A stretch of DNA of 64,000 nucleotides, taken from Odontocerum albicorne. Lineage: Eukaryota > Arthropoda > Insecta > Trichoptera > Odontoceridae. The notes under the pieces were generated by a model. The model did not search any database, had not been told where the DNA came from, and was given only the letters and a program-made list of their open reading frames with translations. Below, piece by piece: positions 42,645 to 53,544 of the stretch. The first letter of the stretch is position 1. The number at the start of each line of letters is the position of its first letter. The stretch is taken from the NCBI GenBank assembly GCA_949825065.1, contig OX463849.1:38655852-38719851 (forward strand). The letters run 5' to 3'. The translations under genes and the position numbers were made by a program.

Positions 42645-43885
42645 AATATAAACCATATAAAATGTAAAAAAAAACAATTATAAAAAGAAGAATGCCAAAA
42701 TATAAATTAAGCATTCCTTTTAAATTATCAGAAAAAAAAACAATTTATTAAAAAAATTATGTATGTTTGAAACTGAAGTGTGACTGATGGATCATTTTAC
42801 AACATATATTGGAAGGAGTTTTACTTTTAATTTAAAATATCTGAGAAAAAATAAATCATGTTACCAATTTGTGCCAAAAATCCTAGGATTAAGAGTTTCA
42901 ATAAAAATACATGTTTTTAAAAAGTTGACGTTTTATGATAAGAAGTCTTGAAAAATATTGATAAAATTCACTTCAAGTGTTTGATCGATGACTACGAAAT
43001 TTGCTAAAATATATTTTTAGCCTGTGACGTGATCTCGTCATTAAGTTCGCAGCGGAAAATGATATCCTTGAAGGAATCGACGCAAATCTAGGAAAATAAC
43101 GCATACATACTTCTTATCAGCTTTAAATATTTAAAATTTATAAAATATTTTACCGCTAAGCGATTAATGATTAAACAGGCAGGAATTTATGGCTATTTGT
43201 TTTAGTCAGTATAGTATGATGAGTGAAATAATGTTTATTGATTTGTGACAGGTAATAAACTAGTATTGCTTCAAATTATTGTTCTTTACATTTTTTCAAG
43301 GCTTAATAAATCATTGTGATTTTCTTAAAATTCAGGTTGTCTACTGAGATCGGCTCTAGCAACTGATTTGAAAAATATCAATTATTTTTCATCCCTTTAA
43401 AGGACTGAGCACATTTCTATTTCAAATTGTGTGTATTATTATTATATTTTACAGAACTTGATTAAGGTTCAATATCTGGCATCAAAATATTTGATCAAGT
43501 AAAAAATAATCGAATAAAGCCAAGCTCAGACATTGAAGATGAATTTTAGGAACAAAATAAATATAAAAATGATGCGTCTGAATGTTTGAAATAATCTAAA
43601 ACTTTCAGGGAGCGGTAGTATTATCAACATGTATGACATACTCGTACATTAAAATACGCGACTACTTCAGTGGTTATTAATTCCAAGGCTTCAAGAAAGA
43701 AGCTAAATACAAAAATGACTACAGACCACACTCTTCAACATTCCCTCATCCCTAATGCGGATATTATACTGTATAATAATATTGTTGAGATAAACTTAGG
43801 ATTGATCGAATAAGGGATAACTGTTTGTTCGAGATAAATTAATTAATAAATAAATAAATACAGGTTTATTAATAGCAACATAGTA
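42645..43885. other. No gene recognised
   Basis: AT-rich; TACTCGTA at 43639-43646. Confidence 0.35.
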
Positions 43886-43959
43886 TGTTATGTACATATC
43901 ATTTATGATACACATATACCCTAAAATAACATATTATGTCGGGACTATGTCGAAGCAAA

Positions 43960-44205
43960 TACATTTGAAAAAAAAAAGGAAGCTATCAAAAGTTATTGGC
44001 TCATCTCATAACACACTGACTGGAGAGTCAAGATACACCCCACAAATAGAGGGCGAGTCCAGCCGCGAGGACATCAGATGTTTTCAGTCCACAACCTTGG
44101 TTAATGTTATATTAAGAAAGTAATTTTGAGATTATTTGGTCATAATGAGAGAATGAGTTGCGAAAGACTTGCGAAACAAATACATTTAATATGTCTAGTT
44201 TAGAA
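43960..44205 (+). pseudogene. LINE-a scraps
   Basis: LFGHNERMSCERLAKQIHLI is encoded at about 44130-44195, matching WFGHVERMNEERLTKQIY. An earlier MSKQIHLKKKRKL frame at 43940 may be a second, more decayed scrap. Confidence 0.5.
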
Positions 44206-44229
44206 AATTCCGTGGAAGATTTGGCACCC

Positions 44230-45425
44230 GCTGTTTTCGGTTTGTAAAAAGTGATAATAATAGTTAGTTTTGTTGTTTTCTGTGCGTAAAAAGTAATAAT
44301 AATAGCTTGTTTCGTTGTTTTCGGTGTGTAAAAAGTAATACTAATAGTATGTTTTGTTGTTTTCGGTGTGTAAAAAGTAATAATAATAGTTCGTTTTGTT
44401 GTTTTCGGTGTGTAAAAAGTGATAATAATAGCTTGTTTTGTTGTTTTCTGTGCGTAAAAAGTGATAATAATAGTTAGTTTTGTTGTTTTCTGTGCGTAAA
44501 AAGTAATAATAATAGCTTGTTTCGTTGTTTTCGGTGTGTAAAAAGTAATACTAAGAGTATGTTTTGTTGTTTTCGGTGTGTAAAAAGTAATAATAATAGT
44601 TCGTTTTGTTGTTTTCGGTGTGTAAAAAGTGATAATAATAGCTTGTTTTGTTGTTTTCTGTGCGTAAAAAGTAATAATAATAGCTTGTTTTGTTGTTTTC
44701 TATGCGTAAAAAATAACAATAATAGCTTGTTTCGTTGTTTTCGGTGTGTAAAAAGTAATACTAAGAGTATGTTTTGTTGTTTTCGGTGTGTAACAAGTAA
44801 TAATAATAGTTCGTTTTGTTGTTTTCGGTGTGTAAAAAGTGATAATAATAGCTTGTTTTGTTGTTTTCTGTGCGTAAAAAGTAATAATAATAGCTTGTTT
44901 TGTTGTTTTCTATGCGTAAAAAATAACAATAATAGCTTGTTTCCTTGTTTTCGGTGTGTAAAAAGTAATACTAACAGTATGTTTTGTTGTTTTCGGTGTG
45001 TAAAAAGTAATAGTAATATTTTGTTTTGTTGTTTTCGGTGTGTAATAAAAATATTTTGCTTTGTTGTGTTCGGTGTGTAAAAAGTAATAATAATATTTTG
45101 TTTTGTCGTTTTCGGTGTGTAAAAAGTAATAATAATATTTTGCTTTGTTGTGTTCGGTGTGTAAAAAGTAATAATAATAGTTTGTTTTGTTGTTTTCGGT
45201 GTGTAAAAAGTAATAATAATATTTTGCTTTGTTGTGTTCGGTGTGTAAAAAGTAATAATAATATTTTGTTTTGTCGTTTTCGGTGTGTAAAAAGTAATAA
45301 TAATATTTTGCTTTGTTGTGTTCGGTGTGTAAAAAGTAATAATAATATTTTGTTTTGTCGTTTTCGGTGTTTAAAAAGTAATAATAACATTTTGTTTTGT
45401 TGTTTTCGGTGTGCAAAAAGTTATA
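44230..45425. repeat. 42-bp satellite, about 28 units, with higher-order structure
   Basis: The unit is ttgttttgttgttttcggtg plus tgtaaaaagtaataataata and two bases. From about 44290 to 44990 a variant unit (ttcgttgttttcgg ... actaagag) recurs every 210 bp (44311, 44521, 44731, 44941), that is, every five units. From about 45055 a different variant (gctttgttgtgttcgg) alternates with the standard unit. The 42-bp length keeps frames open on both strands (CFRCVKSNNN on plus, FTHRKQQNK and FLHTENDKTK on minus). I do not regard these as genes. Confidence 0.93.
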
Positions 45426-45429
45426 AGTA

Positions 45430-46040
45430 TTTTTTTTAGAAATTTTCCGGAATAAGTGAAAGTCTTTTCCACACAAAGCTGATACAAATTCAGACAATGG
45501 AGCTTAAACAGAATGAGCATTATTGGGTATGTTCGCGTGTGCAAGCATTTCATGAATAGACCCACCATAATTACGCAATAAAATCACTCATCATAACATC
45601 TATACAATTGTTTGATTATTATAAAAACCCATATAACATAACTAAAACAATTCAGTACCGCTACGCAGACGACACGTCGTATAAAGAAAGGTACATAATA
45701 TTTTGTTCTCTGTGACCTGGATGTAAATCTGTCTTGATTTATAACCTTTTAGTCTTAAGCCGCTGTAATAATAGACAGGTAGAATTTCTAGTTGTTAAAT
45801 TACGGATGATTTTATCACCTTCATCGGATTAAGGAAGAATTTCAAGCTATGAATGTGAAGTTTGATTTGTGTTGATCGTTAATTTCAACCAATAGATGGA
45901 TTTTTAAGTGTTACTGAAGATTTTTTAAGCCGATAAAGAGATTATCGAAGACTACCCGCTCTCGACGAATAACGCACGAGTACATGGTCAATGAACAGGT
46001 GATACAAATGTTTTTTTCAGCAGGTAAGTGATTGAATGAA
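45430..46040. other. No gene recognised
   Basis: AT-rich; nothing that I can assign. Confidence 0.35.
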
Positions 46041-46044
46041 TTTA

Positions 46045-46419
46045 TTAACACTTGCCGCCCTGTAATGGATAGCGAGTGACCAGGACTTATATTTTATTTC
46101 TCCAAATATACTGATTGCAGGGTCTTTATACTTTATGTATTCCTCATTAAAACCTCTATGATTTGAATGATGTCATTACGAAATAAAATCATTGATCGAA
46201 ATCTACAGAAATCATTATTTGGTATAAATCGAGAACCGGCGTGTGCGTGTGTGTATTTGATAACGTTGGTGTGTGTGTGTGTGCACACCTGCTTATTACA
46301 AAAAAATGACCTAGCAGATTTAGCATAATTTTAATTTAAAACATACATTTTTCACTGGACCCTTAGCGTCCAGCACCGTGGCTGCCTGATTTTTTTTTAG
46401 CACAGTAAGGCAGTGTTAA
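46045..46419. mobile_element. TTAA-flanked MITE, copy 2
   Basis: TTAA at 46045-46048 and 46416-46419. Ends cacttgcc and ggcagtg (one base lost). It shares cagatttagcataattttaa and cactggacccttagcgtcca with copy 1 (13011-13202) in the opposite orientation. It is 367 bp long because of an extra central segment with a GT microsatellite (46235-46290). Confidence 0.75.
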
Positions 46420-46457
46420 AGCACTTTCGAACTATTATTTTATAATAATTAATAATG

Positions 46458-46609
46458 AATTACTTTGTTATTCCACTAATTACATTAATCTTAATGTAAC
46501 TACCTCCTATTTTGTGGCGTTGAAACTCGAAATTTCTCCTGAAGAGAGCCTCGAGATAGCAGGTAGAAACACTTAAGATGAATATAATTAGTGGAATATC
46601 AAAGTAATT
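46458..46609. mobile_element. Small foldback element
   Basis: Arms aattactttgttattccact plus aattacattaatctta and the inverse at 46573-46609 (gaatataattagtggaatat). The loop contains gaaactcgaaatttctcctg and agagcctcgagat, which also self-pair. Class unknown. Confidence 0.6.
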
Positions 46610-46654
46610 TACTATTGAATATTCTAATGTGGAGATCCACAAGGTTAAATCCGA

Positions 46655-46795
46655 AACCTTTGATGAGTTAAATTTATTTTACAACATTAAGTTAAAGCCA
46701 GACTCAAAGCCTTTTAAAAAAAATTGACACCAACGGGAATCAACCCCTGAGTTGGAAGACAGGCGTCGTACCGACTAAGCTACGGATTTTGTTGC
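46655..46795 (-). mobile_element. SINE-2 copy, tail missing
   Basis: Minus strand: atccgtagcttagtcggtac, gacgcctgtcttccaactca, ggggttgattcccgttggtg (decayed B box), A-rich joint, ggctttgagtctggctttaa. Confidence 0.7.
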
Positions 46796-47009
46796 TTTTC
46801 CATCTCTACTCAGGGCTCTAATTATTGTAGAGAAGGTTTGCTCTCCCGACCAGAAAGGTTTTCGAGAGGAAAGGTGATTAGCTGGCAGATTAGTGAGATT
46901 GTAATGTAGGGGAACACCAGTAGCTTGATAAAACACATAATGTGAAAAACATCGGACTGAGATATTTCTTGTTTATTCACAAGATATATCATATGTACAG
47001 CATCACGCA

Positions 47010-47205
47010 ATCTTTCTGTAGGCAGAGAGGATAGAGCACATAACTTTCCTGTCTCAATACACATTCTTCGCCTCTTCTACATCTATTAACTTTTCATACA
47101 ACTCCAACGATTTCTTTGACTTTCTACTTTTCCTTCTTTCAAAATAGCATTCACATGATCCAACCATACTTTTCGTAGTCTTCCACTGTCCTTAGGATAC
47201 ATAAA
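47010..47205 (-). pseudogene. LINE-a 3' end
   Basis: Plus-strand text tttcctgtctcaatacacat, gcctcttctacatctat and gatccaaccatacttttcgt is the reverse of the LINE-a tail (VWLDHVNAILK, VEEAKNVY). Confidence 0.65.
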
Positions 47206-47234
47206 ATATGACTTCAATCATATCTATTCTTTCA

Positions 47235-47455
47235 AAAAAAGGGGGGAAAATATGGTGGTGTGCTCTGATCGTCTAACTTCAGGTGTGCTATTGGATCCAG
47301 TACACCGATGTGGCCGGTGAGTTTTTTTCTGGTTTGCAAAAGCTCACTCACTAAAAGAGGAGAAAAAAAAGAAGAAAGAAATGGAATCTCCACGTTGACG
47401 TTGGAATGACGAGGGGACCCTCGACCACGAGGCCCTGCAACGACGACGACATAAA
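47235..47455 (+). mobile_element. SINE-1 copy, 5'-truncated
   Basis: Begins in the body (tggtgtgctctgatcgtcta) and runs to the 3' end (gaccacgaggccctgcaacg). The tRNA-like head is absent, as expected from incomplete reverse transcription. Confidence 0.75.
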
Positions 47456-47650
47456 GTATGTATTAAGTTATACCGCAAATAATTTCATGCGAGTGTTTGC
47501 AAAAAAAATGTAACGTTCAAATGAGCTGTTTAGTAATCTGCCTTTATTAATAATACTGTAATTGAATGCTGGTTGAGTGGTTATCGCGTATGCAAACAAT
47601 GCGGGTGAAGCACATTTAGATAGTGAAATAGTCAATCCCACTTATGTATA

Positions 47651-49668
47651 CAGGGTGTTCCGTATTGAGTGAATCATATTTAGAGTGGTGATAGATTGGG
47701 TTTAAACTTGACCTCCGTAAAAACCTCCGTAAAAAATTTCGTAAAATTCATACCTTGCTTAAGTTTTTTTCTGCGTTGTGCACAAATCACCATTTTCGTA
47801 ATTTTTTTTTATTGTGAAATACTCTTGAATAGTCCTTATCCATCGCATACAAAATGATTTCCAAAATTATCGCATCTCCTTTCTCGCAAGTTATTGTTTT
47901 CATACCTGCTGTTTTTGCTTTGGACCCGGACTTTGTTTTGCCTATCGATTTGGAGTTGTGTGAACTTAATTTTGTTGTGTTTATCTACTTAGACTTTTTT
48001 TGTGATCATAACGACTTGGCTTCCTCTTTGACTTTTTGCATCCTGTGGTGACAAGCAACTATTACTAACATGACAAACCGGAATTTTGGGTATACTCCAC
48101 GTGAGTATGCCGAAATGCATTTAATTTATGGCGAAGCGGGTCGAAGTGTCAGAGCAGCTGCAGCACTTTACGCTGATCACAGTATTTCCCTATTTGCAGG
48201 CATCCTAACTATGGGGTATTCATCAGAACTCACAACGCGTATATGGGAGGCAAAATCCCTGGCCGACGTGGTTGTGAAGGACGGTCTCAAACTGGACATG
48301 ATGATACAATTTTGCAGGAAAGGGAAGAAGACCCGTCATCTTCCGTGCGGATGATCCAACAGCATACGGGTATACCAAAAACTACCTTGCACAGAGTTTT
48401 AAAAATATATGCATTTCCCCCCTACTACATTCAACACGTACATACCATGTTACCAAGAGACTACGCACAAAGAGTCCAATTTTGCCGCCAAATGTTGCAA
48501 AAACACCAAGAAGCTGACTTTTTAAATAAACTTTTATGGAGTGATGAATCTGCCTGCAAGAGTAATGGCTACATAAACCTACATAATGTTCATAGCTGGC
48601 AGCTTGAAAACCCATACGGAGTTTTTGGAAGAACAACTGCCACTCCTCCTCGAAGATGTTCCTTTAGAACTACAGCGTGCAATGTGGCTGCAGAAAGATG
48701 GGTGACTTGCGCATTATGGTCGACAAGTAAGAGCCCACTTGGACAACGCGTACCGTGAGCAATTGATTGGTCGTCTTGGGGTAATTCTGTGGCCTCCTCG
48801 GTCACCTGACCTTAATCCTCTGTATTATTGTAACTGGGGCTGTCTCAAAGATAAAGTTTACCATAAAGCCATTCGCAACGAGGTTGAACTGCGCCAACGA
48901 GTGAATGCTGCTGCCTGTGAAATTTCGACGCACAGTTTGAGATTGCTGAAGCGATCATTTTTGAGGAGATGCCGAGCTTGCATCAGGACAGGAGGGCGAC
49001 AATTCGAGCATCTACTGTGAAATTCATTGAATAAAACAATTTTTAATATTTTAATTTGTGTTTCATTCATCATCATGAAATTAAATCACACAAACTTGCA
49101 CACTAATGCTACAATAGGCGCGCTACGAGAAACCAAATGAAGTATATTTTGCATTAACATTTTACTTGAACTTTGGTCAAAACCAGTCCCTTTTGAATAA
49201 AAAATAGTATTATTTCGTTTTTCGTAAAAAAAATCTAATAGTGTTTGCTGCACTATTCTGAAATCTCCATTAACTGGGCAACTTTTTAAAGCAGTATTCT
49301 GGAAATACCCAGTACAATTTTTTTACCACAAAAGACCAAAGTTTAGCGTAAAATTTTTAATTAAGATTTTTTTTATTTTTCAAGTAATTTTTTTGTACAC
49401 CCCTAATAATTTTGAAAATCATTTTTTATGCGATGGATAAGTCTACTATTAAAAAGTATTTCACAATAAAAAAAATTACGAAAATGATGGTTTCTGCACA
49501 ACGCAGCAAAAAATCTGATGCAAGGTAGGGATTTTACGAAATTTTACAAAATTCCGAATAACTTAAAAACGGTAAGGTTTTTACTGAGGTCAAGTTGTTA
49601 TATTCTGGTAGGTCTTGACCCAATCTATCACCACCTTAAATATGATTCACTCAATACGGGACACCCTG
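47651..49668 (+). mobile_element. DD41D-type Tc1/mariner element with TIRs over 200 bp (2018 bp)
   Basis: Left end cagggtgttccgtattgagt and right end inverse cagggtgtcccgtattgagt, flanked by TATA on both sides. The inverted repeats extend inward, with small gaps, to about 47860 on the left and 49425 on the right (shared gctgcgttgtgca, ttcgtaattttttttattgt and ttatccatcgcata). Between them is one transposase gene on the plus strand, now broken. The end sequence also occurs in the MITE at 62796-62941. Confidence 0.92.
48070..49020 (+). pseudogene. DD41D-type transposase, multiply broken
   Basis: Start ATG 48070: NFGYTPREYAEMHLIYGEA then SVRAAAALYA, the N-terminal domain common to this insect transposase family. 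A frameshift near 48185 leads to HPNYGVFIRTHNAYMGGKIP, SVRMIQQHTGIPKTTLHRVL (helix-turn-helix), YAQRVQFCRQML and LLWSDESAC (first Asp). After LENPY an internal deletion with frame change (about 48613) joins EFLEEQLPLLLEDVPLELQR. KDG then stop then LAHY holds the second Asp. RSPDLNPLYYCNWG has Tyr where the third catalytic Asp is expected, 41 residues after the second. It ends GGRQFEHLL at 49020. Two frame changes, one stop and one active-site loss: dead. Confidence 0.9.
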
Positions 49669-49674
49669 TATAAC

Positions 49675-50095
49675 AAAACAAATTAAGGTTTAAATCACAA
49701 AACTGTAATATCCGCCATATTTTTTTCAATAAAAAAACATTTAAAATAAATTAGTGGTAGACCCCTGGTGTACTTTGGGATACGTCAAAGTCAGTCTACG
49801 ATTACGTTAAACCTTAAGTTAATTAAATTATGATAATCTAATAAAAATGAATTATAGAAGTCAGTCGTGAATTGATCAAGTTAGGCAATTTCGGTGGATT
49901 TAAATTGAGCAATAAAATGTTGTTTCTTCGTACTTTTTTTTTTTGCAATAAGTTGTAGATTTTTAGTGTAAACGGTCCTTTTTTACATAGATACTTTTTA
50001 GTAAAAAAATCTCTTTCCACCATCCAGACAAGAGTTACGCAGATTAATGTCAATACCGGGTGAAATATAACGTTATTTTCAAACGGAAGAAAGAA
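49675..50095. other. No gene recognised
   Basis: AT-rich; nothing that I can assign. Confidence 0.35.
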
Positions 50096-50099
50096 AACT

Positions 50100-50290
50100 A
50101 CTCACATTCATAAATAAATATCATCACGCCGTCTCCCTTGCGAAATAGGCAGAGAGAACATAGCTCCAAACTTTTGTATACAAGCATCATGCACAATCTT
50201 CTATAATCCATACTGCTCACTTTACCTTCCTTGAAACTCTGGTCCATTTGATAAGAATTTATGATAGTATCATATAAGTTGCAGAAAAAC
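50100..50290 (-). pseudogene. LINE-a related 3' end
   Basis: tcatcacgccgtctcccttg and caaactttt, then tcatgcacaatcttctataa and gaaactctggtccatttg, reverse of a LINE-a tail. It is closest to the diverged copy at 12690-12985 (attcataaat, tcatgcacaatattctgtta). Confidence 0.6.
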
Positions 50291-50744
50291 ATTGATTCAG
50301 CTGTAAAATAGTCTAAGAATAAAACCAGTCCGGAAGTATCATAAATTTGATATAAAATTATATACTTTTACAAAATAAAACAGGTAATCAGCAACGTGTT
50401 GTTTCCTCGCCACAAAACATGTGGTCGTTAAGCTAGGCATTAAAATACCTGATCTTATGGCATATTATACTACAGTACAATGCACCCTGATTGGTTGTGT
50501 CGACTCAAATTGTTTCAAATTGCGACCAGCGTGTGCCTCGAAGCCCGCAGGTCACAGAAGATCCAGACTGAATCGCCGATCATTGATCATTGCCGATCGA
50601 TAGACTCATAATTCGTGAGAATTTTTTTGTTACCACTCGGAGATTGTGAATGACATCATGAGTTCATCTTAGTGGTACACGGTTGTTGGACAAACGAGTT
50701 GTGGGGAAATAATTATTTGACTCTTTTCCTAAAAGAAACTTATT

Positions 50745-51060
50745 TATTTATTTGTTCAACACTTTTATTGCAAATATACTTTGGCGGGCTTATTGCCAGG
50801 CGGCAATCTCTTCCAACCAACGAGACAAACGTAAATGAAGCAAGTTACATAAATCGTTCAAATGACTATCCATCCCCACGAAATCCATAAACACATATGT
50901 GAGCATATGCCCACGAACCTCACAAAGACGGACAATCCCCCGAACATTCTTTTTCATATAAAGTGAGATATCATCAATCAAAAGAAAAGGAAGGGATGTT
51001 GGAGAGGAAGGGAAAAATCGGGAATGAAACACGTTATTTTACTGACTAGAAATTAAGAGT
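50745..51060 (-). mobile_element. LINE-b 3' end
   Basis: Minus strand: gaagcgactgaaaaaactct, gaaacacgtt (reversed in part), then the tail with ggttggaagagattgccgcc and aataagcccgccaaagtata. It meets the plus-strand LINE-b copy head to head at about 51060. Confidence 0.7.
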
Positions 51061-51500
51061 TTTTTCAGTCGCTTCTTAAACATACACTCAGAGAGACATT
51101 TTTATTGGTCTTCCCAGCTTACTGCTCTTCTTTTTTTACGTCGTCCTTTACTGTCCATGCAGTGAGACTCTGGAACCAGTTACAAAACCAATGTTATAAT
51201 AGCTCCGTCCTTGGCATCCTTTTAGAAGCGAATGAAAAAACTCTTAATTTCAAGTCAGTTATACTATATAACATGTTTCATTCCTGAGTTTTCTTTTCTC
51301 TCAACCATCCCTCCCTTTTTCTTTGATGATATCTTACATTCATTTTTACTATGTATATTGTTCATAAATTTAGTAAATGCTAATAATCATTTGAATATTT
51401 TATGCGACCACGTAACTTCGTCTATTTACTTTTGTCTGGTTGGTTGGATGAGATTGCCACCTGGGAATAAGCCCGCCAGATTGTATTTACAATGAATTAA
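51061..51500 (+). mobile_element. LINE-b 3' end
   Basis: SFTVHAVRLWNQLQ is encoded at 51140-51190, followed by the 3' UTR (atgtttcattcctgagtttt) and the tail tggttggttggatgagattg, gccacctgggaataagcccg, ccagattgtatttacaatga with (ATAA)n. Confidence 0.75.
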
Positions 51501-51504
51501 ACAA

Positions 51505-51955
51505 TAAATAGTTGTGTTTATCGCGATAGTAAGATTGCGTAAGTGTCATTGATTTTATAAGTAACGTTGTCATACGGCTATGCAAAGCGCCAACTCGATT
51601 AGGTATCTATTTTTTTGGTGATGTTTTTACAAATCATTCGAGATTATGTTATCATCAAAGAGAATTCGTGAATTAACATTATGTTTCCATTTAATAAAAA
51701 TTTAAGATATTTATCTAATTCAAGGAATCACTTTGTAATGATATCACTAATGAATGCCCCAATGAATGACCAAAAAACACATCGTTATTTCAAAAGAATG
51801 AATGAACCTTTGTAAAATTAATGGTTTTAATTTAAACGGTTTTTGGTGTAATGTTATAATGGTGGTATTTTTTTATATTTATGATTGCTCTATATATTAT
51901 GTTTATTTAACTTTCATTTTGTTTTATGTAAACTGTTTACCTTTTGTATTTACAT
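51505..51955. other. No gene recognised
   Basis: AT-rich; nothing that I can assign. Confidence 0.35.
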
Positions 51956-51959
51956 ACCA

Positions 51960-52610
51960 TATATACCATCACGCCATTTCTGTGTCGGAAGCGCCACAGA
52001 GAAATGGCACAGAGCGCCATTCTTTCCTATCTCTCCTTAGCCTCCTCCACATCCATACACCTCACACAACTTCTACGATTTCCCTTCAAAATATCATTAA
52101 CTTGATCCAACCATACTTTTCTTGATCTTCCTTACACACGCCTTCCACTTAAATTCGCACTATACCATATATATGTTTTGTTAGTATTTCTTCTTTCATT
52201 CGTTCCACATGCTTAAACCATCTCTCAGAGTGCTCGTCTTCAGCTTACTTCAGCCTTAAGTTCTCATTCATCCCTAATCATGTCGTTCCGTATTTTGTCA
52301 TATATTGTTACTATTTTTACAGCGTTTATTCAGTTCTTTTCAGTCTTTTTTATTTCCGCGTTTCACTCCCACATATCAAAATTGGTACCAAAATACTATT
52401 GTGGATTTATTATCTTGGCAAATTTTGATACTGTCCGATTGCTTAAGTACTCCCCCACCCCATATACTTTATTTCCTAACGCTACAAGCCGTTTGATATC
52501 CGTCTTAACTTTTCCATCATCTGAGAAAATAACATACTACCCAAATAGCAGACATCCCCAATTTCGTATTTCATTGAGAAAATCAAAAAGTATTAAAAAA
52601 TAGAAAATAA
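51960..52610 (-). pseudogene. LINE-a, longest copy in the window
   Basis: Minus strand from about 52610: IFSDDGKVKTDIKRLVALGN, EYLSNRTVSKFAKII (RT thumb-side region), then NTI.YDRIRNDMIRDE, the GHVERM area, VWLDQVND, and VEEAKE. It ends in the 3' signature (plus: ccatcacgccatttctgtgt). Reading frames change several times. It links the short tails seen elsewhere to an RT-type protein. Confidence 0.7.
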
Positions 52611-52779
52611 ATTATAGAAAGACAACCGTAAGACGACCTTCAATCAAATCACTTAAACTGTAATCAACTAGTTTGTACTTTGCCTTCAATGTAAAATATC
52701 TACCTGTATGTCGTTGAATAAGTCTTTCATTTTTTTTCAATTTTTGTGATCGATTATCACTTTATGGGAACTTATGTAA

Positions 52780-52880
52780 ACGAGGTGCATGATCGCGCGG
52801 TAACACGGTAGCCTTGCGTGCGGATGATCGCCGGTTGTTATACCACTTCCGTGCAGGTGATCGATCGCGATGTGTTAGTA
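52780..52880 (+). mobile_element. SINE-1 head fragment
   Basis: gaggtgcatgatcgcgcggt, gtagccttgcgtgcgg and gatcgccggttgttatacca follow the SINE-1 head with a decayed B box. It joins Rep-C. Confidence 0.6.
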
Positions 52881-52889
52881 TAACATAAC

Positions 52890-53010
52890 GGAAGGCCTGC
52901 AAAGGTACTCCGTAGGTCACCTTCTTTTTGGTGAGTTTTCTGTGGTTTCTTCACCAAATATGTCCTCATGCATATGCAAATGCGGGAAAGCTCTAATTTA
53001 TAAGGCCGCA
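52890..53010 (+). repeat. Rep-C dispersed repeat
   Basis: ttttggtgagttttctgtgg with tttcttcaccaaa keeps the hairpin by compensating changes on both arms relative to tttggtaag/cttaccaaa, then gcaaatgcgggaaagc and ggccgcagccgct. Confidence 0.65.
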
Positions 53011-53059
53011 GCCGCTACCTTCCCATCTTCCCACTCTACACTTATACCTTATTAATCAA

Positions 53060-53345
53060 ACACTGTGTACGAGTACATATTCTTCTTCCCGAGCTCTGCC
53101 CTTTTTCTTTGTCATCTTGCGCGGCTGACGGTATGTTGCTGTTCCTGTCATGGTGCTGCCGTCGGAGGGCTGTGGAGCGGGGCGGGGTGACCGGGATGAC
53201 GCTGGAACCAGACGATGTCTACCAGGACAGCTGACAAGTCGATCCATACCTTTGGATATCTACGCCAATAATAACATCTCGGGCTGAATTCAACGACGTA
53301 TTAGGGGAGGAGGGGGCACCCATAAACAACATAAATTGAAGACAA
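53060..53345 (-). repeat. Rep-D copy
   Basis: Minus strand matches 36760-37097: FMLFMGAPSSPNTSLNSARD and RQPRKMTKKKGRAREEE. GC-richer than its surroundings. A (CA)n microsatellite at 53392-53411 lies next to its end. Confidence 0.6.
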
Positions 53346-53544
53346 CTATTCAAATATTCCTCAAGGTTTACATACGAGTAGATAAACACTCCACACACAC
53401 ACACACACACATACACATAGATGACACAACAGCGGAAAAGCTAATTCCTGAAATCACTGACATAAAATACGAAACACGTCGGTTACACGTCATTATTACT
53501 TTGAACGTGAATCTTAGAACTATGTTGCTTGCTTGCTTGTGATC

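Noticed and set aside
44474..45497. Five overlapping open frames of up to 195 codons on both strands
   Set aside because: All are translations of a stop-free 42-bp satellite; no start context or unique sequence.
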